Shown here: positions 45,768 to 56,688 of the stretch, piece by piece
Layout: every line of letters begins with the position of its first letter
Numbering within the stretch: the first letter of the stretch is position 1
Assembly: GCA_037042915.1 (NCBI GenBank)
Contig: CM073203.1
Coordinates: 186,001 to 250,000, forward strand
DNA length: 64,000 bases
Source: Auricularia sp. M13
Lineage: Eukaryota > Basidiomycota > Agaricomycetes > Auriculariales > Auriculariaceae
Direction of reading: 5' to 3'
Translations under genes and position numbers: made by a program
The notes under the pieces: model-generated
Database searches by the model: none
Told to the model about the DNA's origin: nothing
What the model saw: the letters and a program-made list of their open reading frames with translations, nothing else

Positions 45768-46273
45768 ATGCCGTTCTATCGCATCTACTACCCAGCCTCG
45801 CTTTTCACAGCTGCGAACAAGCAGGAGATCGTAGGTGGAATCACTGCTCGTAGGCAGCGGCCAGTGCAATTATTTAGTACTCAAGCTGATCAATTGGCTC
45901 AGAACATTCGGCTGTGACTGGCGCAGCGACATCTGCAGTCAAGATCGTATTCATTCCTGTTGCGCCGGAGGACTCGTTCTCAGATGGCAAGCTTGCGCCC
46001 TTCGTGCGGGTTATTGGCCTTGTGAAAGCGGGGCGCGATGCGGACACGCGCGCAAGGCTCCTCGCAGCACTGACGAAAGTCTTCGCACCGTTCCTCGATG
46101 CCGACACTATCGAATTGACCTTGATCGAGAACAGGCCTGAGGTATGAAGCCTATGTTTACCTTTCTTAGCTCTCACGCTTTTCTGTGTTCAGGATCAGGT
46201 GCGATACGCTGGCGGCGCAGCTTCGCAGGAGCAGAAGGAATGGGCTGCGGTGTTGCCCCCGCGTGAAGTGTGA
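45768..46273 (+). CDS. Tautomerase-superfamily-like protein (oxalocrotonate tautomerase-like)
   Basis: The start MPFYRIYYPASLFTAANKQ places a Pro next to Met and is followed by a helix that begins like those of PtlF/4-oxalocrotonate-tautomerase-like fungal proteins (QEIVGGIT). After an intron the protein continues VKIVFIPVAPEDSFSDG, PFVRVIGLV, LLAALTKVFAPFLDADTIEL and TLIENRPE, then, after a second intron ending cag at 46196, QVRYAGGAASQEQKEWAAVL to TGA at 46271-46273. The length is about 125 residues. The first intron (from gtaggcag at 45830) has more than one possible acceptor, so a few residues may be missing. Proximity to four MIF genes strengthens the family call, but this is inference. 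Confidence 0.55.
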
Positions 46274-47012
46274 AAAAAATTCCAATCACCTTGCTTGCTA
46301 GGTCCCTCCTTCCTCATAATTGTCCGCTGGGAGACCTGCAACTTTGATCCGAGATTTTGCCACCCGGTCCGCTTGCCGGCTTAGTCATCGAAAGGCCATT
46401 CTGCTCTGCAAACATTGTCGACAACGTGGAATAAGTAGATGATTATTTTTCTAAGAAGAAGACTTGAAGCGTTAGTCTCTAACTGAGTAAATGCGATTTT
46501 CTGCTGCGTTGTTTGTTTTCCGGTTGAGTTCAAATTCGCTGTATGGTTTACATTTCACACCTGCGTTGACCTCGGTCAACCCCACGTTTGACTCATTATG
46601 ATAAACTGCATCTGCTCCTTGTAAAGCAAGCAAGGTGCCTGCTGGCGAAGCCGGCCCTCCACGATGCCTTATTGCAGCAGAGAATTGAATCTAAGCATTC
46701 TCGATTAATTGACACAAACTCAGGGACGGTGCTGGCCTTGTCGAAAATTATGGCTGAATCGCCAGGATGATGTGAGTTACAGCAAAACCGACGACTATTC
46801 CCGACAGATAAAGGAAAACTATATGTACTTTAGACTACGCGAGAAGAAGGAACGTTGGGGATAACTCGGTAAGGACAGACGGAGGAGTACGAGGATGTAG
46901 TCCAAAAAAGGATCCGGCGACCAGGATCCGTAAATAAAGTCCAGCGCATGCCAAAGTTGGTCTATGGTTCCACAATTGCTCGCGAGAGTCTGAGAGTTCG
47001 ACGCCGTCACGT
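46274..47012. other. Intergenic region between convergent genes
   Basis: No gene is seen in about 740 bp between the tautomerase-like gene (plus) and the CFEM-like membrane protein (minus). Composition is AT-rich near 46430-46520. Short frames lack support. Confidence 0.45.
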
Positions 47013-48077
47013 TCACGGGTCCTCAAAGTCAAACTTGGGCAGCTTGGGCAGGTCCGACCACTTCTGCAATCCGAGAGGTGTGTTGGAAGTCGTGCGCAAC
47101 GTCGGCGACACCGAGTACGCCGGATATACAGTGTCGTCGCCGTCTCGACTCTCCGTCTCGGCTGCCTCTGGGAGGTACGGGTTTGACGCGCCCCGCGGCC
47201 TCGGAAACGGCGACGGCTGCGGAGCCGAGAAAGGGTCGTAGTCTTCGCCGTTCCCTCGGAAGCCGAAACTCGGGATGGTCTGGTTGTCGTTGTCCTCGTC
47301 AGCCGTGTCAGGGTCACCGGCGCGCTGTTCCTGGGACTGTTTGCGGCGACAGCGGCGTATGCACAGTGTTGCCAGAGCAGCGAGCAGAATGGCCCCGCCG
47401 AGGGCGCCTCCAGCCGCCGCGCCAATAAGCTTGTCGCGTGTCGCATGGGCAGCCTCGCCGTCCGCAGGGTTGATGTTGCCACGACCGCCGCCGTCCCCGC
47501 CGGGGTCGCTGGGAGTCCGTCCCTCTGACGATGTTGAGAAGTCAAACGCTGGTGCTGGACTAAGCAATTGTCTGCGTCAGTAAGCGCAAAGGATCGTGTG
47601 ATACAGGAAGAAAATGACAGCCATTCAATGAGAGTGGGGAACGTTTGCCCAGAGAATGAATTGAGAACACACCGTTGGAAAGTACAAGGTGGTAGGATAG
47701 AGGCTGGCTCTAAGCAGAATGGCCACTGCTTCTCTAAATGTCAATGCATCTAGCAAGTGCAAGGTTATGACATACATCAGGAGCCCGAACGATGCGAAAA
47801 TAATCATTGCCAGTGCTGGCTCCATGAGGACGACAGTTATAGTGCAGGTAATCACAGCGCGCAACCTGGACTTGAGAAAGGCAGCATACGCAGACGATAG
47901 TTCCATCATGTGGTGCGAAGATTGTTATGCCGTCTAAGCAGTCGCCTGCGCAGGCTGGTTCAAAATCTGAGTCGCAAGCAGAACACCGTACGCCTGGCCG
48001 TGCTCACTTTCGACACGTTGCCCTCTTGCGTCGGCAATAAGTAAAATCGCGGCGAGAGCAGCATGGACTCGAGTCAT
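47013..48077 (-). CDS. CFEM-like single-pass membrane protein
   Basis: ATG at 48075-48077 begins the signal peptide MTRVHAALAAILLIADA. A gtgagc...actcag intron then leads into FEPACAGDCLDGITI and GTIVCVCC, which match the first half of the CFEM cysteine pattern (CxxxC and CxC). The third family cysteine is not at its usual place and the second half, across 47600-47870, could not be joined with confidence. The last exon (47567-47013) has an Asp/Gly-rich stalk, a glycine-zipper helix LIGAAAGGALGGAILLAALA, a basic stop-transfer RRCRRK and an acidic/Pro-rich tail ending LPKFDFEDP. This layout is like the CFEM protein at 27649. It may be a diverged or partly decayed CFEM protein. Confidence 0.55.
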
Positions 48078-49088
48078 GGTCCAAGCTAAGAGCTAACCGG
48101 GCGGCCCAATGACCGGGCAGACAGCTGCTATGGGTTTGACAAATGCTCGTCCGGTTGTCAAATCAGGTCAGGGCCGCACGGTGACCAGGCCAACCGACAG
48201 CAAAGGACAAAGTGCATAACGCCAGTTGTACGCGCCAGACAATCTCGCGACAGTTTGCGTTGCGGCAAAGTCCTTCCCGTAGATTTGTGTGTGGACAGCA
48301 CCAGGTTATGCAGAGATACTGCCTAGAAAAGTGGTGACGGATCGCCAATAACAGGCACCGATGCGTCCAGTTGGCTAGTCGATAGGTAGCACACTGTGCC
48401 TTGGTCGGGATGAGGAGGAGGAGGACACGTGCAAGCTCCGCTTGAAATGACTTGTAAGTGCAACCGTTACCCCCTCCAGATGCATTAGTACCGGAGCAGC
48501 TCTGATGGGTGCTAGGCCTGCTCGCCCTCGCCCAGCTCCGCCGGAATTGCTCTCGTGGCTGCATGAATTTTCGTCATTCCTGCGATTATCCCCTTGCGAC
48601 CCGATGACTTGCGCTAGTCCGACTTCCTGTCAACGCGGCGTGCCAGGCACGTGTTGGTCTTGTTGCACTGCTACGAAGACTGCGTATCTATGTTCTACAT
48701 CAGAGCTTCACGCCTCACGCAAATGTGCTCCTCATGTGTGATGTAGAATGGTACAACACTCGCTTTCGACGATGGTCCTCGAAACAGATGCCTGGCTCTC
48801 CACAACAGCACCGGCGCGTTTTCCTGATGGAGACTGAGGAACAAGAGCTGAATGCCGTGCGTCGCACTTCGCCGTCCAGTCAGACAGCCCCAGCTTGATC
48901 GTCCGAACTCGTTGTACGATAAGAGAACGAATGACTGCATACACGCGCCAGAAGTTTGAGGTTCATGTGCCAAGCCCATGCCATGCCTTTCTTTCAGTAG
49001 AACCCTCAAAATTCTTGGAACACAAGTTAATAGCCGGGGGGGAGATGTGTGTTCCTTTCGTTCAAATGGTAGCCTCTACACAGGACGT
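48078..49088. other. Intergenic region, about 1 kb
   Basis: No supported gene. Frames of 60-130 codons on both strands have no family similarity or ordered splice sites. Confidence 0.45.
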
Positions 49089-49712
49089 TCACGGATTCGC
49101 TTTCCTCTTCTCCAATATCTTAGCCATTGTTGTACCTCCGTAGCTGAGAGTAAATCAGAATTGGGTAATACGACCTCGCCGCACATCCACGTACCCAATG
49201 CCTGTGGGACCGGCGTCCGTGAAAATGCTTGGACGCTTTGCGTGAGAATCGGTCTCCCTAGAAGCAATATGCTCACATGAAGCCGCGATCGTTGGGCAGG
49301 CCAAGCCTCTCCTTGAGAAACGCGGAGAAGATCCCGCTGAACTTGTCGTTCGTCTCGGGGTTAACATTAAGGATAGATCCCTGTCATGAGCCGTTAGTAT
49401 GTAAAGATAATGGAGGGCTTGTCGTAACGTACAATCTCGAGCGCGTACGCTGGTTCAAAAGTCCCGGAAAACGAGAACGTCTCGTTGTACTGGTAGTCGA
49501 TCGCGATGAACTTCTCAGGCTTCTCGAGGGTCACGGCAGCAAGCTGATGAAATAATCCAGTGCCATAAACGGTTTTCAATTAATTACGCACGTTGGAGAA
49601 CTCCTTTATGAATGCCTGAACGTCGGCGGGCTATGTTTGACTGATCAGGATGCTGACGACACCAAGGAGTAGGAAGTACCTTGACGTTGCTGATGAGCCG
49701 AAGTAAAGGCAT
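49089..49712 (-). CDS. MIF-like tautomerase, copy 4 (diverged)
   Basis: Starts MPLLRLISNVK (ATG at 49710-49712) with Pro-2. Exons give PADVQAFIKEFSN, AAVTLEKPEKFIAIDY, ETFSFSGTFEPAYALEI, NPETNDKFSGIFSAFLKER, LPNDRGF, FTDAGPTGIG and YGGTTMAKILEKRKANP, with TGA at 49089-49091. It is the most diverged copy: the family's H-D/E-G-T-T is Y-G-G-T-T and the C-terminus is longer and basic. The second intron begins with a normal gtgcgt, unlike the GC introns of copies 1-3. It keeps a complete frame and is probably functional. Confidence 0.82.
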
Positions 49713-51222
49713 AATCTATGGCTGACGACGTGTGGAAGAATACCAGAGGTACTGATGTGAGTGAGAGGCTCGGTTGAAAAGACTCAGACCCCCTTAAATA
49801 CCGGGACTAGCTGCCTCTAACTGAGCATTCCATCATGAAGTGCTAATCACCAAGCGCCTCAGTACTCAGCGCTCAGCGCTCAGCTTACACACTGATAGAG
49901 CCGCACGTCCGTACGATGATTCAGACAATGCTGATTGAATCCAACTGGCGCCCTACATGACAAAGCATATTGTAATCCTCAGAATCATACACGTTTCGAC
50001 CTAGATGGGCGTAAGACCTCCATGATAAACGGGGATCCTGCCTCGATCAGACACACTGTCTGAGCGGATGTCCGACGACGTGTGGACTCCGGGTCCGTCC
50101 GAGCATTCTCAATTACTGGCTGCGTGCGGTATTCTATAACTTTCTGATGTAGAACAGAAACAGCGCTACTCACTAGAGAGGCGAAGATATCAGCGGATGA
50201 ACACGTGGCGACTTCGTCCAACTCACGCTTTCGGTATGAATATATAACATTACAGAACAGCAAGGTGTATCAGAAGGGGCATCTTGCTACTGCACCCTAT
50301 AATGTTGCGCTGTATACATACGCTGTGTGCATACGGTTTTTACCGCGATTTCGGTCGACTTAGCTTCGAGAATTGTAAGAGGAATTCATGCTCAACAGCT
50401 ATAAGATTGCCGACTTGGACACGACGCTCCGTCGCTTTATTTAATGAGACTAGTGTGGCAACTGGTATCCTCTCCCTGTTCGTCTGGGAAAGCAGAATAA
50501 TCTTTTTGGCAATCGGGATTCCGACTGCCAAGGCACGTGATCGCAGGATTTGTCCGGAACTGTCGGCACCCAGATTGCGCAGGAAGCTCCGCGTGTGACT
50601 TCGACTCCCTTCGACTCCCATTGAATTTGACCTCGCGCCATAACGTCGAACTGCCTGTACGAGCAATTTTCGCTCAGCGCGATGTCTCCGCGCAACGACC
50701 GTCGTGTCTATCTATCCTCGAGACGGACGCTGCAGGACCAGATGGACGCGTTTGCTTTCCCTTGGATCATAGCATCGACGCTCACAAATGCCTGCTAACC
50801 GCTCTTGATAGTCCTGTATCTGTTCCGAACGAATGAACTCACCGCTGCCACGCTCGTGCGCGCCTGTGATGGAACCATCAGCAACCGAACTGCTTCCTAC
50901 GATGGTGACGACGAGCAGCCGTCTTGACGTGTCTCGTGCAACTAAGAGCATCCGGATGCGATTCTGGAATACCCAAGTGAAACACCGATTCGTGGAAACG
51001 GGCTGTATCCGAGGCACAGCCGAAGAACGGGATATCATATATGGTGTCCGCTTTCCTAGAAGCGCACGCGCATCGGCTCTACCACTTGAGCACCCCTCTC
51101 TCCGGGGATTTGACATATCCTACCAGAATATTCACGATTTCAGGTCACACCCATTAGGTACGTAACCTGGAACGCTCTGACAATGAGACTCTGAGAGCGT
51201 TCAACATCATCGTCGGTCAATC
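49713..51222. other. Intergenic or unresolved region
   Basis: About 1.5 kb without a firm gene. On the minus strand a segment near 50880-50990 reads TWVFQNRIRMLLVARD followed by RRLLVVTIVG, possibly an exon of a membrane protein, but no start, splice chain or family was found. The rest shows nothing I can support. Confidence 0.35.
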
Positions 51223-52333
51223 TCAATGCGGGAACGATGTCGACCTCATTCCGCGCCTTCCGACTCGGAGTCCGCTTTGTCGCACTGCGCCGACTCCCCT
51301 ACGCGCGATTGGCCAGGCGAATGTGATGGCGGCCTGGAGCACGGATACGACAATGGGCACGATCCACCATGGGCACCCCGGGATGAACACGATCGCAGGG
51401 ACGACCGCGAAGCGAATCGTGAGCTCCAGCAATATCTAGCCCCACTTGGCCCACCCCGTGCTGCTGTCCAAGACGTCGTACTTCCGACGGATGCAGACGC
51501 CCACTGCAGCTTGAAGCAGGCCTCCGAACAGCCAGCCGTGCTCGAAGAGTGCGAAGGTGATGCCGGACACTTGGGTTGCGTCAGCCTCATGATATGCACG
51601 CATATCAAGATGGACTGAACATACACTGCGCGATGGAAGACAGGAGCTCCTTCCTAACAACGTCAGACTTGGTCTGCGTTACTGCAAGCGTTGAATTGAC
51701 TGCGATTGGCGAATAATGAACGAAGACGTACGCATTTCTCTGAGATAGGCGAACAGAGCCGGCGCGGAGATGGAGAGCGCCTTCCCATTGACCTTGTACA
51801 CAGTGCCGAGGGCAGACGTCGGCCGCGTTTCGTCGATAATGAACACCGTACCAGGCTGTGCGTTCCTCACGTCGGCGTGCGCGTGTGGGAACGCGCTATA
51901 TCCGCTGGTAGCGCCACGCATGAAGAGGTCTTCCAGCTGCAACGTCGGTCGCGCCTTCGTATCAATTCTACGAAGTTGAAATTGAGCCTGCGTTCATCGC
52001 TGCGGGAAGGAAGGAAGGAAGAGATTAATGCAACACCCACGTAGTGCCGTTGCCATTCACCACTGGCCAATTTGCAGCGTGAAACAACGCAACGCGGGAA
52101 CCCCATGCTAGGCCGCTGTCCCCAAAGCTAGCGCGCCAGAATACACAATCCAACGCGGTTTCGACGATGCACAACAAAAGATGGGCGCCGAGAACCCAAA
52201 GGAGCGGCCAGCCTTCCCTCCGCCGAGTCTGTGGCTGCGTCCTTGATGTCCTGGTTTCATAGTCGAGCAAGCTTTCCGACGATGTCGCGACCCGGGGCTG
52301 CGCTTTCAGACTGTCGAGATCGTAGTAGTCCAT
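51223..52333 (-). pseudogene. Multi-pass membrane protein with an in-frame stop
   Basis: ATG at 52331-52333 begins MDYYDLDSLKAQPRV. A first membrane segment follows (PLLWVLGAHLLLCIVETALD). After an intron, exon 51700-51945 reads LEDLFMRGATSGYSAFP and GTVFIIDETRPTSALG. Later exons have GITFALFEHGWLFGGLLQAA and KYDVLDSSTGWAKWG. At 51436-51438 a TAG interrupts, yet the same frame continues ILLELTIRFAVVPAIVFIPG and PWWIVPIVVSVLQAAITFAW to TGA at 51223-51225. The smooth run of two more hydrophobic helices past the stop suggests a nonsense mutation. An alternative is a real end at 51436 with chance coding beyond, or an intron removing the TAG. I recognise no family. Confidence 0.5.
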
Positions 52334-53233
52334 GAATGTAGGAAGTGCAGGAGAAAGTGATAGGTTTGGCAACTGAGCGAGACCGGTAAGAAGAAGGCAG
52401 AGTACCAGCTAACCCCCGCGCGCAGGCCGCATGTTGCTTTGGCAGGGACACAGGCCCTTCTGGACAAATAGAGTCACTCGCCGGCAGCTATCCAAATCGT
52501 CAACGCGTCAGGCCCAGAGGAGCGCAGGCTATAGAGATAGATGCCGTGCGCATGAAGGTGAAAGGTAATCCTCGAAGTCGACATCCTCGAGTGCATCATG
52601 ATCACAACTGTCGAACTATGGATGAGTGGATTGCAGCTCAAAACATAGCTGTTCTTCTGCGTAGCGGCGTGGTATAACAATGGTGCAGGGAGCCTCTATC
52701 GAAGGAGCAAAGTGTCAAAGTTCCCGAAAATCATCACCGGCTTGAGTTGTGTAACCGGGCCCAAAGCCAATGTAAGGGCAATATGCCCCATCATGCCCTT
52801 TCAAAACCACAGGTCCCACATATGACGGGGGGATATTCAGAGGTGGTGGAGCCAGAGATTTGATGTATGAGCCGGAATCGGTTGGCTAGAAAGGGTCGCC
52901 TGCCAGCAAGAAGTCGGAGAAGCGCTGTAGCTGCTGATTTGCGAAATCCACGGTAAGGCCAGATACCTAGATGAATTGTCCAGGTTACCGGCGCCGAGAA
53001 AAGCAGAGTTTCCATTTCAAAAATTGATCCAGGAATCATCGTTGAAGTTGAGCTGCCTGAGTAAACCAGATCATGACGAGATACAAAGACTCCGAGTGGT
53101 ACGACTAGAACGGTTACAGTTCCAAGTTTACGTTGGCTGATGTGGGGCGGGCCGCTGAGGCGCTGAGGAGGCAGAGGTGCGGGTGTTCCCGACGAGTTCA
53201 GTTTGTTCTGAATCTCACTCAGGTAACGCTGGA
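52334..53233. other. Intergenic region between divergent genes
   Basis: About 900 bp between a minus-strand membrane protein and the plus-strand SDR-like gene. No gene, RNA or notable repeat is seen. Confidence 0.45.
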
Positions 53234-54623
53234 ATGCCTATTCATGCGACATCCTCGTTACTAGCCTCAAATGTGCCTTCGGAATACTACTTTCCACTGG
53301 CGCTGGCCTTCGTCGCTGTGCTCGTTCTGCGCGCCTTTGCCCAGGGTCGGCGAACGACACGCGACCGCGACCTGCACGACCGTACGGTGCTCGTAACTGG
53401 CGGCTTTACTCCACTTGGCCTCACGTTACTCGAGGCTCTGGCTGAGCGCGGCGCCAGAGTTATTGCTTTGACTTCGACGCCCGGCCCAGCGGCAGCGCTG
53501 GTGTCTCTCATTCGCCAGAAGACGGCCAACGACGAAATATTCGCCGAAGAATGCGACCTCAGCTCCCGAACGAGCATCGTCGAATTCGCGCGCCAAATGC
53601 TGGCCAGGCTGGACGACAAACAAAGCCCGGCGCGGCTCGATGCCATCGTCTTCGCGCACGAATACGCTTACGGCGGCACGAACGGCGAGCGCGCGAGCTT
53701 CCTGCTGACTACCCTGCTGTTACCTGGTCTACTCGTCGCCCCGGCGGAGCGCGACATACGGCTCGTCTACGTCGTAAATCCGTTTTACGCTGCGCCGAGC
53801 ACCAGCGAAGGCCACAGGTCGCGGCGCATGGTCATTCTTGGCCACCATCTCCAACGCGTGCTCGACGCGCTTCCCGCAGCGCCGCCGGTGCCCGTACCGG
53901 ACTCTGTCGCCGACGCGCCACCTCCGCAACCGCAGCAGGAGAAGGGAAAATCCTCTAATATTGCGGCGGTGAGCGTGTCGCCGGGCATCAGCCGCACCGA
54001 TACTGTCGCGCCGTTTCTTCGCGCCACTCACTCCGGCCCGCACGCGTTCAAAAACTCGGGATTTTTACTGTGAGTACTGCATCGTATCCCTGCAATTGTA
54101 GTGCGGCTACTATGAGCAGCGATTCCTTGCCGCCCAGCGCCACTGAATCGTGTGGCCGCAGCGGCTGACACCTGTCGCACCGTGCTAATACATCTGCAGG
54201 TATCTCGTCTTACAACCTCTCCTGCACATCTTCACCAAGACGCCGGCCAACGCAGTCCAGTCCGTGCTGCACGTCCTCTTCGTCCCGCGCTCCGCAGCTA
54301 AAGCCGAGGGGGAGCGCGAGGAAACCGAAGTCCTCGTGCCGGGCGCGCTCTACGCGGATTGCGCCGTCGTACCCTTCCCGCCCGCAGCAGACTTCCACTC
54401 CGAAGAGGCCGGCGTCAAAGTGTGGGAGTCGCTCGAGCAGGCGCTCAAACTGTGGGCGAAGGAAGAGGAGGAGCAGGCCGCGAACGGGCATGCTAAGGAG
54501 GGCGGCTCGGCGCGGAGACGGAAGAACAAGGACGCGAAGGTGCGCTGGGCGGACGAGCACGCGCCGCTTGTCGACGAGAAGGAGAAGGAGGAGGTGTCGG
54601 GCAGCCAGCTTACAGATTTATAG
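53234..54623 (+). CDS. Membrane-anchored SDR-like protein lacking the catalytic YxxxK
   Basis: ATG at 53234 is chosen because it directly precedes the hydrophobic anchor YYFPLALAFVAVLVLRAF. A Rossmann motif follows (TVLVTGGFTPLGLTLLEAL), then ARVIALTSTPG, CDLSSRTSIVEFARQM and LDAIVFAHEYAYGG. Where classical SDRs have YxxxK this protein has SRRMVILGHHLQRVLDALP, so no Tyr-Lys pair. SPGISRTDTVAPF resembles the usual PG..T segment. One intron (gtgagt at 54070 to ctgcag at 54200) precedes the second exon, which ends in a Lys/Glu-rich tail with KVRWADEHAPL and TAG at 54621-54623. It may bind a nucleotide without reducing a substrate. Related fungal membrane SDR-like proteins exist; function is unknown. 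Confidence 0.65.
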
Positions 54624-55047
54624 ACGATATTCCTGTCTGTACGGGATTCCGGTGTTGTAGAGTAGACATAGTGCTCCCTTGCTTTATCGTATCGCTTTCC
54701 GGCCTCCTTTGCTTTATTGGGATACAACTGCAACGGCTGGGTGGACTATCGTCCTTTTCATGGCGCACTGGTCGGCAGCCTTGTATCCAGCAGGGCGGTC
54801 AGCTGAGTGTTTTTACAGCTCCCGCTTCGCTGACGCTCGCATCCTGCTGGCGGTATTTGGCCGCGGCCTTTCTCGTAAGCTCTTTGCTCGGGAGGAATAT
54901 GTCTAAAAGCGCCAGGAACGAAAATGCCCGCAGGTTGACCATTTGATTGGAAGCACTTTTGTCCACTGCAAGTCCCACAGCACTCGTCACAATACTAGAT
55001 ACATATACGCGTAAGTCACAGTTCGTCGAAATCGGCCGGACGTCATG
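54624..55047. other. Intergenic region between convergent genes
   Basis: About 420 bp without a supported gene between the SDR-like gene and the HeLo/pseudokinase gene. Confidence 0.4.
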
Positions 55048-56565
55048 TCAAACAGATATCTCCTCGAGAACCGTTAACACGCGCTGGATGAATACCACGC
55101 CCAGCAAAACACCGTCACCATCCAAGAGATCTTCTGTGGGACCGATCCCGCCGTCAAGACAGTCCAAGCACATAACGACCACCTCGCAGTATTTGGTGCC
55201 CAAAACCAGCGGCACGTATTCGCGCGCCTTCTTGAGCAGTGTTCGTCGGATCTCGTCTGAAGGCTTCATCTGCCCGCCGGCAGACATAAGACTACGCCCG
55301 TGACGGCCGGGTCTACGCGCGCCGTCCGGGCTGACGAGCACCAATGAGTCCCACAAGGCGATCTCCAGCAGCACGACGCCCAGGCTATATATGTCGTGCA
55401 GCATGGAAAAGTCCGTCTCAGGATGGGACCCCTGCCTCTGTGGATGGCGGTAGATGTTGCGCCACCATATCTCGTCTCCCGTCCGCTTGGATGCGGCATC
55501 CTCATGCCGTGCAAAGTCGAAGCCGGCGAGGTACGCGGGACCAAGGGTCCACGGGAAGCAGCGCCGAGGTTCCTGGTCGTCCTGGCTGTCGAGGACGACG
55601 ATGTTCTCGGGACATATCGCCTTGTGAACCAACCGCGCGGTGTGGATATACAAAACCGCCGTCGCGAGTTGCACGGCCAGACGAATGCGATCGTTGATGG
55701 CGTGCCTGACGCCTTTGTCGTTCTCTGGTGCCAGCAACAGATCGCGAAGTGTGCGCGGTTTCGTGGCCGCAGGAAGAGGAAACACAAGCTCGCAGCGCTT
55801 GGTGTTTGGCAGCGGTCTAAAGCCTAGACATGGCAAGATTGACATGTCTAATGAAGCAGCGCTGAGGATTGAGGCAATGTCGCGGATCCGGCGGAGAGCG
55901 GCCGGATCGTCTGGCTGGTAGTCTCGGTACTCGACAATGGCGTAGCGCCCGTTCCCCGTCTCCGCAACGCGGATATCGCTGTGCACATGCAGGCGCATGC
56001 GCACGCCCGCCGTCGCCGTAGTCTCTTCTGTCAATAGCAGCCGCGCATCCGCCGGTGACCCTGCGATGGCTTCGCGGAACGCTGCGATTCTACTGAGTCC
56101 GCGGCTGCCGTTGGCAGCGGAGGCTGTGGCGCGGCTCTGGACGGTAGCAGAGCCAAATAGTACTGAGTAATGTAGGCAGCGCAGAAAGAGGTCGTGCTGC
56201 TTGTCCACCGCCGCGAGAGACTTCTGCAATGCCGATCTACCGAAGACGGCGAACCAGACGCGCCGCAGTTTCCCATCCGAGTCTACAGAGTCGGTAAGCA
56301 AGTTCTGGGTGTTGGCGAGCGGCGCATTCAGGCGGGAGACTGCGTCAGAGATAACGCGACGGATGCTGGGGGACAGAGTAGGTGCGATTTCGAGCACAAA
56401 ATTCAAGGAGAGCTCGAGCTGCGCCATGAAACCGATAGTCTGGTCGAGGTCTGTCTGGAAAAGTTCATGAGCAACAGCGTACTGGCGAATCTTGGTTGCG
56501 ATGGCTCGCGAAAATCGCAACGCAACATCCACCAAGCCTGGAATCTCCGTCAGGACGTTGGCCAT
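55048..56565 (-). CDS. HeLo-like four-helix domain fused to a pseudokinase
   Basis: An intronless frame of 505 codons from ATG 56563-56565 (an in-frame ATG further up at 56781 would add a non-hydrophobic Arg/Cys-rich stretch and is less likely). Residues 1-140 are helical, with VLTEIPGLVDVALRFSRAI at the start and a segment like the HeLo Trp-helix (LRRVWFAVFGRSALQKSL, 100-117). Residues 190-500 follow the kinase C-lobe/N-lobe order: VEYRDY for the beta-3 Lys strand, LVHKAICPENIVV (312-324) for the HRD loop, LAGFDFAR (346-353) for DFG, DIYSLGVVLLEIALW (391-405). The catalytic Asp is Ala316 and no VAIK Lys is seen, so it is probably a pseudokinase. HeLo domains of fungi are membrane-disrupting cell-death effectors; the layout recalls animal MLKL. 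Confidence 0.65.
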   Translation of the reverse strand: MANVLTEIPGLVDVALRFSRAIATKIRQYAVAHELFQTDLDQTIGFMAQLELSLNFVLEIAPTLSPSIRRVISDAVSRLNAPLANTQNLLTDSVDSDGKLRRVWFAVFGRSALQKSLAAVDKQHDLFLRCLHYSVLFGSATVQSRATASAANGSRGLSRIAAFREAIAGSPADARLLLTEETTATAGVRMRLHVHSDIRVAETGNGRYAIVEYRDYQPDDPAALRRIRDIASILSAASLDMSILPCLGFRPLPNTKRCELVFPLPAATKPRTLRDLLLAPENDKGVRHAINDRIRLAVQLATAVLYIHTARLVHKAICPENIVVLDSQDDQEPRRCFPWTLGPAYLAGFDFARHEDAASKRTGDEIWWRNIYRHPQRQGSHPETDFSMLHDIYSLGVVLLEIALWDSLVLVSPDGARRPGRHGRSLMSAGGQMKPSDEIRRTLLKKAREYVPLVLGTKYCEVVVMCLDCLDGGIGPTEDLLDGDGVLLGVVFIQRVLTVLEEISV

Positions 56566-56688
56566 GGCGCGCTGGGGATTGAGTGAGAGAGTCAGAGGTC
56601 CGACTAGCAGGAAGCAAACATTGCCACAGCATGCCCGAAATCTTCTCTGTCTCCGCACGCAGGGCTGTGAAAGGGCTGACCACTCCCC
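56566..56688. promoter_or_regulatory. 123-bp shared divergent promoter
   Basis: The HeLo/pseudokinase gene (start 56565, minus) and the kinase-like gene (start 56689, plus) are head-to-head with only 123 bp between ATGs. Both must start transcription within or beside this interval, so co-expression is likely. No TATA box is evident. Confidence 0.5.

Noticed and set aside
45486-45770. Two tRNA-like strings on the minus strand with A-box matches (tagctcagctgg and tggctcagtgg)
   Set aside because: The acceptor stems do not pair and no proper anticodon arm forms. At most tRNA-derived relics.
50284-51165. Plus-strand frames of about 100 codons
   Set aside because: No start context, splice chain or similarity; the codons look random.
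52005-52020. (GGAA)4 run
   Set aside because: On the minus strand it is the pyrimidine tract before a 3' splice site, so it needs no other explanation.
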